Source of the DNA: Nanobdellota archaeon
GTDB taxonomy: Archaea > Nanobdellota > Nanobdellia > Pacearchaeales > GW2011-AR1
Direction of reading: 5' to 3'
Assembly (NCBI GenBank): GCA_018825865.1
Contig: JAHKAF010000106.1
Location: forward strand, 1-6,567
Length of the DNA stretch: 6,567 bases
Positions 1 to 5,370 of the stretch are shown here, piece by piece (the first letter of the stretch is position 1; each line of letters begins with the position of its first letter). Made by a program: the position numbers and the translations under genes. Below the pieces are notes generated by a model. That model did not search any database. It was not told the origin of the DNA and saw only the letters and a list, made by a program, of their open reading frames with translations.

Positions 1-98
1 CAAAGTCTCTCGCTAAGAATCCCAAAAGTAAGCTTCCTTCCTTCAAGGGTTTTAACTAATAAATAATCTATTTCTGAACTTGGTCTATCATTTGTCAT
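1..98 (-). CDS. Unknown protein, N-terminal part only (cut by window edge)
   Basis: An open frame starts with ATG at 98 and runs off the left edge after 32 codons without a stop. The start overlaps the stop of the preceding small ORF as ATGA, the same junction used several times in this operon, and this is the main reason to believe it. The visible residues begin MTNDRPSSEIDYLLVK and continue with LEGRKLTFGILSERL. I do not recognise a family from this fragment. It is probably co-transcribed with rpoK and the exosome genes. No Shine-Dalgarno motif is evident, so translation may depend on coupling to the upstream ORF. Confidence 0.5.
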   Translation of the reverse strand, partial: MTNDRPSSEIDYLLVKTLEGRKLTFGILSERL

Positions 99-307
99 AT
101 CAATCTTTTCAATTTAGCATATTTAACAATTTCTATACTAAAGTATATAGAATAAATTACCTCACTGTCGCCCGCTCCGAAATCGACGCTTTTAGGTTTC
201 TCTGTTAAATAATTTGCTATCACATTAACAGATTCTTTAAGCGAAGCGAATTCTTTTCCAATCCTAGCCCTCTCTGTCTTCCACAGGACTGATGTAATCC
301 CTTTCAT
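95..307 (-). CDS. Unknown 70-residue ORF downstream of rpoK
   Basis: This ORF of 70 codons begins at ATG 307, inside the last codons of rpoK, and overlaps it by 44 nt in another frame. It ends in an ATGA overlap with the next gene. The sequence is soluble-looking, with a basic N-terminal third, a middle VDFGAGDSEV segment and a hydrophobic/aromatic stretch near residues 50-60 ending in KLKRLI. No family is recognised. The long overlap is out of keeping with the 1-4 nt junctions elsewhere here. Translation may instead begin at the GTG of residue 29, or the rpoK tail may be extended by an indel. The coupled downstream ATGA supports a translated frame ending at 95. Confidence 0.4.
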   Translation of the reverse strand: MKGITSVLWKTERARIGKEFASLKESVNVIANYLTEKPKSVDFGAGDSEVIYSIYFSIEIVKYAKLKRLI

Positions 308-638
308 CGTCTGGATTTGAAAGAGCCATTATCTCTCCCTCTTTTGCAATCTCTGACGCTTCTTCAGCCTCGATTTCCATCTTTCTTTTCTCGCTTAACT
401 TAATTTCCTTAACCCTCTTCAATTTCTCATCCTTTCTCTTTGGGAAAGGTTTCTTAACAGAAATAGGAAGAATACCCGAATTAAATTCAACCTCTGCAAT
501 TTTCAGTGCATCGTAATTTATCTTCTCTAAATCCTCCTGGGAAATCTTAATCAGCAACGGCGCATTCATTGCTATCTGCAAAGCCCGTGCTCCAAGAATC
601 CTTGCTGTTTCATATCGTGTAAAATCTGACGGTTTCAT
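264..638 (-). CDS. rpoK: DNA-directed RNA polymerase subunit K (Rpo6/Rpb6 family) with a long charged C-terminal tail
   Basis: This is the archaeal counterpart of eukaryotic Rpb6/bacterial omega, which helps assemble and stabilise the RNA polymerase clamp region. The family core is clear: FTRYETARILGARALQIA at residues 6-23, then NAPLLIKI, then the IAEVEFNSGILPISVKKPFP block ending near residue 66. Archaeal RpoK proteins are usually only about 55-80 residues, so the core fills the whole normal length. Residues 67-124 are an extra tail rich in Lys, Arg and Glu (KRKDEKLKRVKEIKLSEKRK and onward), probably helical or disordered. The ATG at 638 overlaps the rrp42 stop as ATGA, so the gene is probably translationally coupled to rrp42. 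The identity is secure; the tail is unexplained and could partly reflect a frame change near the end. Confidence 0.93.
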   Translation of the reverse strand: MKPSDFTRYETARILGARALQIAMNAPLLIKISQEDLEKINYDALKIAEVEFNSGILPISVKKPFPKRKDEKLKRVKEIKLSEKRKMEIEAEEASEIAKEGEIMALSNPDDERDYISPVEDREG

Positions 639-1435
639 TTAAAACTCCCTTCAACCTTTTTAATTATGTCCTTGCTGACTTTTTCAGACAACTCTAATAC
701 AGATTCAAACTCTTTTATAGTTAATGGTTCAATTTCTGCTTTCTGCATAGAAGAGATAATCCCTTTAGAGTTGCTCCCAATTGTGACTCTTGTTTCACTC
801 AAATCTTCTTCCTCTCTTGTTGGGTCAACTAAAAAGTTCTTTCCTATCTTGTGAATTGTTATCGGAATTGTAATATCTTTTTTTAATGGAAGAGGATTTT
901 TTGTCAGTTCCCCGAATAAAACTTTTCCTTCTTTCTCGTCATACTTTGGCATTTTCGCGTTTTTCAAAGCAGCTATTGCTCCAATTCCAGCAGCATCCAT
1001 AAGATTCCCGTCGTCGTTAATTGTATAAATATCTATAAAAACAGTCCAGACTTTTTCTCCTTCCACAATACATAATTTATCAAATTCAATAAATTTACTT
1101 TCTCTTATTCCTCTATCAATAACTCTTGCAAGTTCAATTGAGGGAAACTTCGGAGGTCCGCTTTCAAATCTTGGAGAACTTAAAGGAAGCAGTTCTGTTG
1201 TAACCATCATTGTTCCTTTGTCTTTAGAATCTGGGTAAGGAACACCAACATCCATTTTCACTCCAACTAAAACTTCTGTCTTTCCAATTCTGACTCTTGC
1301 ACTTCCGTCGGCATTTTTCGCAATTCCAGCATCAATAATAATATTTCTAAATTCATCAGCCCCTCTTCCATCAAACCTTTTTCCTTCTGCAAGATATTGT
1401 TTAATTCTATTTCCTGTTAAATTTGTTGTTTCCAT
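635..1435 (-). CDS. rrp42: Exosome complex subunit Rrp42 (non-catalytic RNase PH-like subunit)
   Basis: Rrp42 pairs with Rrp41 to form the hexameric RNase PH-type ring of the archaeal exosome, which degrades and tails RNA from the 3' end in the cytoplasm. Rrp42 itself lacks the catalytic Asp but helps form the active site and channel. From ATG 1435 the protein has 266 residues, a normal family length. Landmarks are KRFDGRG at 19-25, the FESGPPKFPSIELARVIDRG block at 90-109, and the VDPTREEE motif at 203-210. I chose ATG 1435 over TTG 1447 because it lies 1 nt after the stop of the upstream gene, with GGAGGT about 11 nt ahead; the TTG would sit on top of that motif. The 3' end overlaps rpoK as ATGA. 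Confidence 0.95.
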   Translation of the reverse strand: METTNLTGNRIKQYLAEGKRFDGRGADEFRNIIIDAGIAKNADGSARVRIGKTEVLVGVKMDVGVPYPDSKDKGTMMVTTELLPLSSPRFESGPPKFPSIELARVIDRGIRESKFIEFDKLCIVEGEKVWTVFIDIYTINDDGNLMDAAGIGAIAALKNAKMPKYDEKEGKVLFGELTKNPLPLKKDITIPITIHKIGKNFLVDPTREEEDLSETRVTIGSNSKGIISSMQKAEIEPLTIKEFESVLELSEKVSKDIIKKVEGSFK

Positions 1436-1436
1436 T

Positions 1437-1733
1437 TTAATCAACAACCTCCAACACTCTTTTGAGATTTAATTCTAGTCTAGAATCAGAGGATTTGGTC
1501 CCTGAATTTTTGTCTAATAAATCTCTAAATTCATACAAGCCATCAATAAATTCCGTAAAGGTAAGAACACTCTTTCTATTATAGGGGGGAGCAATCCCTT
1601 TATCAAATTTTATGTCTGTTATTAAGACACTTCTATAAGGGGGGATTATCAACCTCTTAACTTGTCCTTTAATTGATAAAACTTCTTCGTTATTATATGA
1701 AATGCTCGCTTCTACTACATCAAAATAACTCAT
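1437..1733 (-). CDS. Unknown 98-residue protein between rrp41 and rrp42, with two PPY repeats
   Basis: No family is recognised. The ATG at 1733 overlaps the rrp41 stop as ATGA and the TAA stop lies 1 nt before the rrp42 ATG, so the gene is embedded in the operon and almost certainly translated. It looks soluble and beta-rich in the first two thirds, with a charged helical C-terminus (RLELNLKRVLEVV). It contains an imperfect internal repeat: IIPPYRSVLITD at 29-40 and IAPPYNRKSVLTFTE at 47-61. At DNA level each copy carries a run of six C (minus strand) at 1584-1589 and 1639-1644. Base composition is about 32% GC, below sampled exosome gene stretches. Position suggests a link with the Rrp41-Rrp42 ring, but this is only inference. 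Confidence 0.8.
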   Translation of the reverse strand: MSYFDVVEASISYNNEEVLSIKGQVKRLIIPPYRSVLITDIKFDKGIAPPYNRKSVLTFTEFIDGLYEFRDLLDKNSGTKSSDSRLELNLKRVLEVVD

Positions 1734-2449
1734 TTCACAACCTCCTTCAGTGCTTTCTTTTGAACTTCATAAATCTCTTTGCAGGCTTCTCGTGCGAGTC
1801 CCACAGCTTCCATTAATTGCTTTTTGTCAATGTTTCCATCAATCTGAATATGTGTCATCTCTCCGTTGCTAGTAAAAGTCATCGGAATATCTGATGCTCC
1901 TTCACCCTCATCAAAAACCGAATCCTCGTATTTGTCGACGTCAACAACTAATTCTTTGTCTAACTTTCCTATTGATACGCTTGACACTATGTCTCTCATT
2001 GGAATTCCTGCGTGAGCCAAAGCCATTGCAGCCGCGTTTATCGCAGCACATCTCGTAGAAGCGTTCGCATCCAAAATATTAATATGAACATCAATTACCA
2101 TATTTGAATATTTGTCAATCATAAGTACTGGCTCCAAAGCCCATTGAATTATTTTGCTAATCTCTGTGCTTCTTCTGTTCGGTCCTGGTCTTATTCTGTC
2201 CTCAACTGAAAAACTCATCATATTATAAGTACATCTTAAGGTCCCTTTTTCAGGGTCTTGTAAATGTTGAGGGTGCATTTTTTTCGGACCATAAACCGCA
2301 GCAATTGCATTAGTCTTCTTTCCATCAGGGCCTTCCCATGAAAACCTCGCACTTCCGTCGGCATTCGCAATCACACCAACTTCAGCACTCATCTTTCGCA
2401 TTTCATTAAACTTCCTTCCGCTTTTTCGTTTGAATGTTTTTGCTGTCAT
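1730..2449 (-). CDS. rrp41: Exosome complex exonuclease Rrp41 (catalytic RNase PH-like subunit)
   Basis: Rrp41 is the phosphorolytic active subunit of the archaeal exosome ring: it removes 3' nucleotides using phosphate and can add A-rich tails with NDPs. The 239-residue length is normal. Visible family marks are the RKSGRKFNEMRKM start region, GPKKMHPQH at 54-62, and the RNA-binding Arg pair in GPNRRSTEIS (Arg92-Arg93). The phosphate-binding loop DANASTRCAAINAA spans 127-140, followed by HAGIPMRD. The likely catalytic Asp is in SDIPM, about Asp187, after an acidic DEGEG loop. The loop reads ANAST where relatives commonly have AD-A/G-G-T, a modest change. ATG 2449 follows a 54-codon ORF by 3 nt, with a GGAGG somewhat far upstream. 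The stop overlaps the next gene as ATGA. Confidence 0.96.
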   Translation of the reverse strand: MTAKTFKRKSGRKFNEMRKMSAEVGVIANADGSARFSWEGPDGKKTNAIAAVYGPKKMHPQHLQDPEKGTLRCTYNMMSFSVEDRIRPGPNRRSTEISKIIQWALEPVLMIDKYSNMVIDVHINILDANASTRCAAINAAAMALAHAGIPMRDIVSSVSIGKLDKELVVDVDKYEDSVFDEGEGASDIPMTFTSNGEMTHIQIDGNIDKKQLMEAVGLAREACKEIYEVQKKALKEVVK

Positions 2450-2452
2450 TTT

Positions 2453-2617
2453 TTAAAATCTTCCTCCCACTAGATTACATACTTCTGTCCAATAAGCTGG
2501 AAGTTTACTTTTATCTCCTGATTTAATTTGTTCCTCTAAATTTGATATCTTTTCCATATTTTCTAATTTTATTTTAATTGAATTTCTAGTATGTTCATCA
2601 GTTTTATATTCAATCAT
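2453..2617 (-). CDS. Unknown 54-residue protein between rrp4 and rrp41
   Basis: This short frame fills what would otherwise be a 164-nt gap. Its ATG at 2617 overlaps the rrp4 stop as ATGA and its TAA lies 3 nt before the rrp41 ATG. The protein begins MIEYKTDEHTRNSIKIK. It has a likely amphipathic or short coiled-coil helix over residues 14-33 (KIKLENMEKISNLEEQIK) and ends with a more hydrophobic LPAYWTEVCNLVGGRF. There is no membrane segment and no recognised family. The frame is about 25% GC by hand count, the lowest of the operon genes counted. The exact fit between two core exosome genes argues for a real small protein, perhaps an exosome-associated factor (inference). Confidence 0.7.
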   Translation of the reverse strand: MIEYKTDEHTRNSIKIKLENMEKISNLEEQIKSGDKSKLPAYWTEVCNLVGGRF

Positions 2618-3279
2618 TTCTTCCTCTCCTCAAACCATTTAGTTATTTCTTCTGTTAAGCCAGATATAAAAGATTTTTCAGTTACAAACATCACAGCTTC
2701 TTTCGCAAGTAGTTCTTTCTCGATGCTGTCGCCTTTTATCCAGATTACTCCGTTCTGCCCGACAGTTATATTACAGCCTGTCTTGTCCTTTATTAAATTG
2801 ACCATGCTCCCTTCCTTTCCAATCACCCTCGGAACTTTGTTTGAATTTATCTCAACAATTATTCCCTCATCTATCTTTCCTAACCCTCGTGACTTAAGAC
2901 TCAAATCAACCCCTCTTTTATTGATTGCCCATATTTTCGCAATAGCCATATCCCCAATATCCATCACTTCATCAAGCCCGTCTTTATTGACATATCTTGG
3001 AATTTCATTTAAAGACAAGAATGCATTGTCTGAATAACCAATATCAAGGAACCAACCATTTATTGTAATATTCTCAACTTTTCCTATAACCACGTTTCCT
3101 CTCCGAGGCTGATAAACTCCAGAAAGCGAAATCACCTTCACCAGCTTACCACTTTTCTCAGCCAGCCCAAACCGCATAGCAACTATTCCTTTGTCTGTTT
3201 TCTCTGTCCCTTCCCCTGGCAAGTAATCCTCTCCTTCAGCAATCACTTCCCCTGGTATTACGATTTTTCGTTCTGTCAT
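2614..3279 (-). CDS. rrp4: Exosome complex RNA-binding subunit Rrp4
   Basis: Rrp4 forms, with or instead of Csl4, the trimeric cap on the Rrp41-Rrp42 ring and feeds RNA into the channel. The 221-residue protein has the usual three parts. The N-terminal domain spans about 1-55 (KIVIPGEVIAEGEDYLPGEG). An S1 domain spans about 60-130 (GNVVIGKVENITINGWFLDI through KRGVDLSLKSRG). A KH domain spans about 137-200 with the RVIGKEG loop at 151-157 and NLIKDKTGCNITVGQNG. I prefer ATG 3279 to TTG 3291 because the product then begins MTERKIVIPGE like relatives and matches the A-rich ATGACA start context of other genes here. A GGAG lies 12 nt upstream. The stop overlaps the 54-codon gene as ATGA. Confidence 0.95.
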   Translation of the reverse strand: MTERKIVIPGEVIAEGEDYLPGEGTEKTDKGIVAMRFGLAEKSGKLVKVISLSGVYQPRRGNVVIGKVENITINGWFLDIGYSDNAFLSLNEIPRYVNKDGLDEVMDIGDMAIAKIWAINKRGVDLSLKSRGLGKIDEGIIVEINSNKVPRVIGKEGSMVNLIKDKTGCNITVGQNGVIWIKGDSIEKELLAKEAVMFVTEKSFISGLTEEITKWFEERKK

Positions 3280-3284
3280 TTTGA

Positions 3285-3347
3285 TTACCAACTCCGTGCC
3301 ACTTCCAATGTGGCGAACTCAAAATTTTTAATTTTGTTATCTGTCAT
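3285..3347 (-). CDS. Possible 20-residue leader ORF between the 103-residue gene and rrp4
   Basis: An ATG at 3347 overlaps the preceding stop as ATGA and opens a frame of 20 codons (MTDNKIKNFEFATLEVA, then RSW) that stops 5 nt before the rrp4 ATG, in a different frame from rrp4. It shares the AAAATGACA start context of rrp4, rrp41 and SBDS. Its 3' half contains a small hairpin (3298-3314) and its end contains the GGAG that could serve rrp4. It may be a coupled leader peptide that keeps ribosomes moving into rrp4, or a chance frame in a short spacer. Too short to test by composition. Confidence 0.35.
   Translation of the reverse strand: MTDNKIKNFEFATLEVARSW
3298..3314 (-). promoter_or_regulatory. 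Small hairpin just upstream of rrp4
   Basis: On the minus strand GCCAC and GTGGC pair around a 7-nt loop (ATTGGAA), ending 18 nt before the rrp4 ATG and just before its GGAG. A 5-bp GC-rich stem at this spot could tune rrp4 initiation, but it is short enough to be chance. Confidence 0.25.
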
Positions 3348-3655
3348 TTTATAAATTTTTTAATTTCCTCTGGATTTGAATAATGAATGACAAACCCTTC
3401 TCTCGAATCAGCCATTATTCTTCCATCTTTGATTGGATAATAAACACATTGGTAATCTTTCTTTCCTTTCATTAAAAACCTTGCAGAATTAGGAAGAGGT
3501 TTTATCCCAGCTTTTTCTCCTATAAATTTCGCTTTCAAAAATGATATCCCTCTATTTCCCCCCCTAAAATCATTTATCCAAGGGATTTCTGAGATGTCTC
3601 CTTTTTTTAAATCTTTTATTCTCCTTGAATTATTAACTTCTATTGTATCTACCAT
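3344..3655 (-). CDS. Unknown 103-residue protein between SBDS and rrp4
   Basis: No family is recognised. The ATG at 3655 lies 1 nt after the SBDS TGA and the gene's own TGA overlaps the next small ORF as ATGA, so it sits fully within the operon's coupled reading. The protein is soluble and basic. It has an N-terminal RRIKDLKKGDISEIPWINDF segment, a Gly/Arg patch (RGGNRG at 31-36), and several short beta-like stretches (FLKAKFIGEK, YQCVYYPIKDG, GFVIHYS). It ends with a lysine-rich helix. Base composition is about 30% GC, below the core genes. Basic charge and location between SBDS and Rrp4 would allow an RNA- or ribosome-linked role, but nothing in the sequence proves it. Confidence 0.8.
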   Translation of the reverse strand: MVDTIEVNNSRRIKDLKKGDISEIPWINDFRGGNRGISFLKAKFIGEKAGIKPLPNSARFLMKGKKDYQCVYYPIKDGRIMADSREGFVIHYSNPEEIKKFIK

Positions 3656-3656
3656 C

Positions 3657-4337
3657 TCAATCTTCTCCTTGTTTTATCTCCTCAGTCAAAGCTGAACCAT
3701 GAGTTGTATTATTTAATTTATCATAAAAATCCATAATTAATCCTGCAGGAACACTCACCACAACTTCTAAACTTCCGTCGTCAAGCCATCTCTCAGATTC
3801 TTTGTACTGGTTAACCAATCCATAAACTTTTCCAGTATGAATCGCAGGAATAGTAATCTTGACTTTTTTTGTCTCAATTTTTATTGGAATAATTTTACTT
3901 ATCGCTGTAACAATATCTTTAATCTGGATTTCCAGAGGGACGTTTTTAATATTAACATGTGCCTGTGCCAAAGCGCTTTTGATTCTTTCAGCAGTATGTG
4001 GATTCCCTGTCTGAGGATCAACTCCGTTGCTCACCAAAAAATCAACAACCTGTTTGAACTTTTTCTCCTGCTCAGCATCCCGATGTTCTTGAGTCAACTG
4101 AACTTCCCCTTCTTTGATTATTTTCTGAATAATAGTCTGAGTATCTGTAGTTCCAAATGCACTTTGCAAATCAGAATCAGATGCAGCAAGACCTTTTTTC
4201 GAATCAGTAAAAATCCTGTCACTCTCTGCCTCCACCGACGCTGTTTCACCTTTCTTGAACTTCAGCGCATCATCAAGCTTAACTATAATTTCAAAATTCT
4301 TTCCTGTTTTTTTAATTCGTGCTATTGTGTTTGTCAT
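3657..4337 (-). CDS. SBDS: Ribosome maturation factor SBDS/SDO1
   Basis: Archaeal member of the Shwachman-Bodian-Diamond protein family. In eukaryotes SBDS works with the EFL1 GTPase to release eIF6 from the 60S subunit; archaeal SBDS is thought to act on the large subunit in a related way. The 226-residue length fits. The N-terminal FYSH domain (about 1-90) shows FTDSKKGLAASDSDL at 43-57. The three-helix middle domain (about 91-150) has VVDFLVSNGVDPQTGNPHTA and RIKSALAQAHVNI. The ferredoxin-like C-terminal domain shows KVKITIPAIHTGKVYGLV at 158-175 and a THGSALTEE ending. The ATG lies 1 nt after the stop of the small membrane-protein gene, and no clear Shine-Dalgarno is present, so coupling is likely. 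SBDS next to psmA and rrp4 is classic archaeal gene order, here with insertions. Confidence 0.96.
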   Translation of the reverse strand: MTNTIARIKKTGKNFEIIVKLDDALKFKKGETASVEAESDRIFTDSKKGLAASDSDLQSAFGTTDTQTIIQKIIKEGEVQLTQEHRDAEQEKKFKQVVDFLVSNGVDPQTGNPHTAERIKSALAQAHVNIKNVPLEIQIKDIVTAISKIIPIKIETKKVKITIPAIHTGKVYGLVNQYKESERWLDDGSLEVVVSVPAGLIMDFYDKLNNTTHGSALTEEIKQGED

Positions 4338-4338
4338 T

Positions 4339-4566
4339 TTAATCTTTTCGAGTATTTTCTAAAAATTTATCATAAATTTTAATATAATCATTTGGGAAAT
4401 TTCTTAGATAACTTATTGCAGAGCAAAGTAATACAAAAGAATCTACATTATTAACTCCGTCAAGTAATTTATAATCCACACTCGATAGATGAGAACATTG
4501 TAATCCTATTAGCCCCAATGACAAACCAACAGTACTGATACCCATTATTATACTACTCAACCCCAT
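4339..4566 (-). CDS. Unknown 75-residue protein with an N-terminal membrane segment, between psmA and SBDS
   Basis: The ATG at 4566 lies 1 nt after the psmA TAG and the TAA lies 1 nt before the SBDS ATG. This exact packing argues strongly for a translated gene. The N-terminus is a Gly/Ser/Leu/Ile-rich hydrophobic stretch (residues 2-23, GLSSIIMGISTVGLSLGLIG), long enough to be one transmembrane helix or an uncleaved signal. A second, weaker hydrophobic stretch is at 42-54 (DSFVLLCSAISYL). The C-terminus is charged (YIKIYDKFLENTRKD). Cysteines are at 24 and 48; I see no lipobox. It is about 29% GC by hand count. A membrane-anchored small protein made with the proteasome alpha subunit is unexpected, and its role is unknown. 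Confidence 0.75.
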   Translation of the reverse strand: MGLSSIIMGISTVGLSLGLIGLQCSHLSSVDYKLLDGVNNVDSFVLLCSAISYLRNFPNDYIKIYDKFLENTRKD

Positions 4567-4567
4567 C

Positions 4568-5293
4568 CTATTTCACAAACTCCTCAACTTCCTTGCCTTC
4601 CAATTTTTTAAATTTTAAATCATCAACTGCGATATAGCCTAACTCAAATGTATTTATATCAAATTTCTTTCCCTGAATTCCTTTGAAAATATTTAAAGCG
4701 TCTTTAGCTCCTCTCTTAATTGTTGAATCTTCTTTGTATGTTTCCCTCAGCTTTTCCCTGAGTTTCTCGTCGTCCTCGCCAATCGCGTTCGCATAATAAG
4801 AAAAATAATTTCCAGTTACACTACTTGTATAAAGCTCTGGTTTCTTGCCATTGACTCCTGCAACCATGATGAAAACACCAAAAGGTCTTGCTCCGCCATA
4901 CTGCGTGAATTGCTGTTGGATGTTAGCGACTTCTTTAATTATTAGTTCTGGTTCTATTGGAGAATCATAAGTTATTCTATGCTGTTGTGCCAGAACCTGC
5001 GCCCTTTCCACAAGAACTCTCGCGTCTGAAATAATTCCAGTCACACTTGCAATAATATGGGAGTCAACCTCAAATATTTTGTTCGCGGATTTCTGCACAA
5101 TTAATTTATCAACTATTCTTTTGTCAGCTAATATGAAAACTCCGTTAGCACACTTCATTCCAATACTCGCACTCCCAAGCCTGACAGCTTTCTCTGCATA
5201 CTCAACCTGAAGCAAATGCCCTTCTGGCGAAAACATCGTCGCTGTTCTGTCATAACCCATTGCCTGATGCTGAATGTCTGTTGGCATATCCAT
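4568..5293 (-). CDS. psmA: Proteasome alpha subunit
   Basis: PsmA forms the outer heptameric rings of the archaeal 20S proteasome. It gates entry of unfolded substrates and docks ATPases such as PAN. From ATG 5293 the protein has 241 residues, typical of the family. Clear marks are the N-terminal gate/H0 helix signature GYDRTATMFSPEGHLLQVEY at 13-32 and IGMKCANGVFILADKR at 44-59. A Lys (about Lys72 in SANKIFEVD) aligns with the ATPase-docking Lys66 of Thermoplasma. The QQFTQYGGARPFGV hallmark is at 127-140. I chose ATG 5293 rather than the upstream TTG 5308 because GGAGGT sits 7 nt ahead of it, and the TTG would overlap that motif. The beta subunit is not in this window. It heads the coupled operon. 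Confidence 0.97.
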   Translation of the reverse strand: MDMPTDIQHQAMGYDRTATMFSPEGHLLQVEYAEKAVRLGSASIGMKCANGVFILADKRIVDKLIVQKSANKIFEVDSHIIASVTGIISDARVLVERAQVLAQQHRITYDSPIEPELIIKEVANIQQQFTQYGGARPFGVFIMVAGVNGKKPELYTSSVTGNYFSYYANAIGEDDEKLREKLRETYKEDSTIKRGAKDALNIFKGIQGKKFDINTFELGYIAVDDLKFKKLEGKEVEEFVK

Positions 5294-5349
5294 TATATAT
5301 ACCTCCAACTAAAGCGCGTGTTTGAAATTTTCAATTTCATTGTGTCCAT
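5293..5349 (-). CDS. Possible 18-residue upstream ORF of psmA
   Basis: An ATG at 5349 opens 18 codons (MDTMKLKISNTRFSWRYI) whose TAA stop overlaps the psmA ATG as TAATG. It covers a 7-bp hairpin and the psmA ribosome binding site. A TATA-like TAATAATA at 5371-5378 is centred about 26 nt upstream, so the ORF could be read as a leaderless message. The longer frame that contains it, starting at 5496, runs through the promoter and looks spurious. Given the coupling style of this operon, translation is plausible but unproved. Confidence 0.3.
   Translation of the reverse strand: MDTMKLKISNTRFSWRYI
5301..5306 (-). promoter_or_regulatory. Ribosome binding site of psmA (decides the start)
   Basis: A strong GGAGGT lies 7 nt before ATG 5293. 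This is the best Shine-Dalgarno in the window; it fixes the psmA start and rules out the in-frame TTG at 5308. Confidence 0.75.
5323..5339 (-). promoter_or_regulatory. Perfect 7-bp hairpin in the psmA leader
   Basis: TGAAATT and AATTTCA form a perfect inverted repeat with a 3-nt centre, 17 nt before the psmA ribosome binding site. It is AT-rich and so only moderately stable. It could affect psmA translation or serve as a protein-binding palindrome. Confidence 0.3.
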
Positions 5350-5370
5350 GTGATATATTCTTAGAGAATT

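Noticed and set aside
1..10. Same 10-mer (caaagtctct) at the left edge and at 6381-6390, hinting at a terminal repeat
   Set aside because: Tens of such 10-mer pairs are expected by chance in 6.5 kb; the flanks do not match.
666..854. Plus-strand 62-codon open frame opposite rrp42
   Set aside because: Shadow of the conserved C-terminal half of Rrp42.
2591..3037. Plus-strand 148-codon open frame opposite rrp4
   Set aside because: Ser/Ile/Pro-rich shadow of the Rrp4 coding strand; Rrp4 is unmistakable.
3837..4382. Plus-strand 181-codon open frame opposite SBDS
   Set aside because: Antisense shadow of a clear SBDS gene; Cys/Phe/Asn-rich composition, no promoter and no family resemblance.
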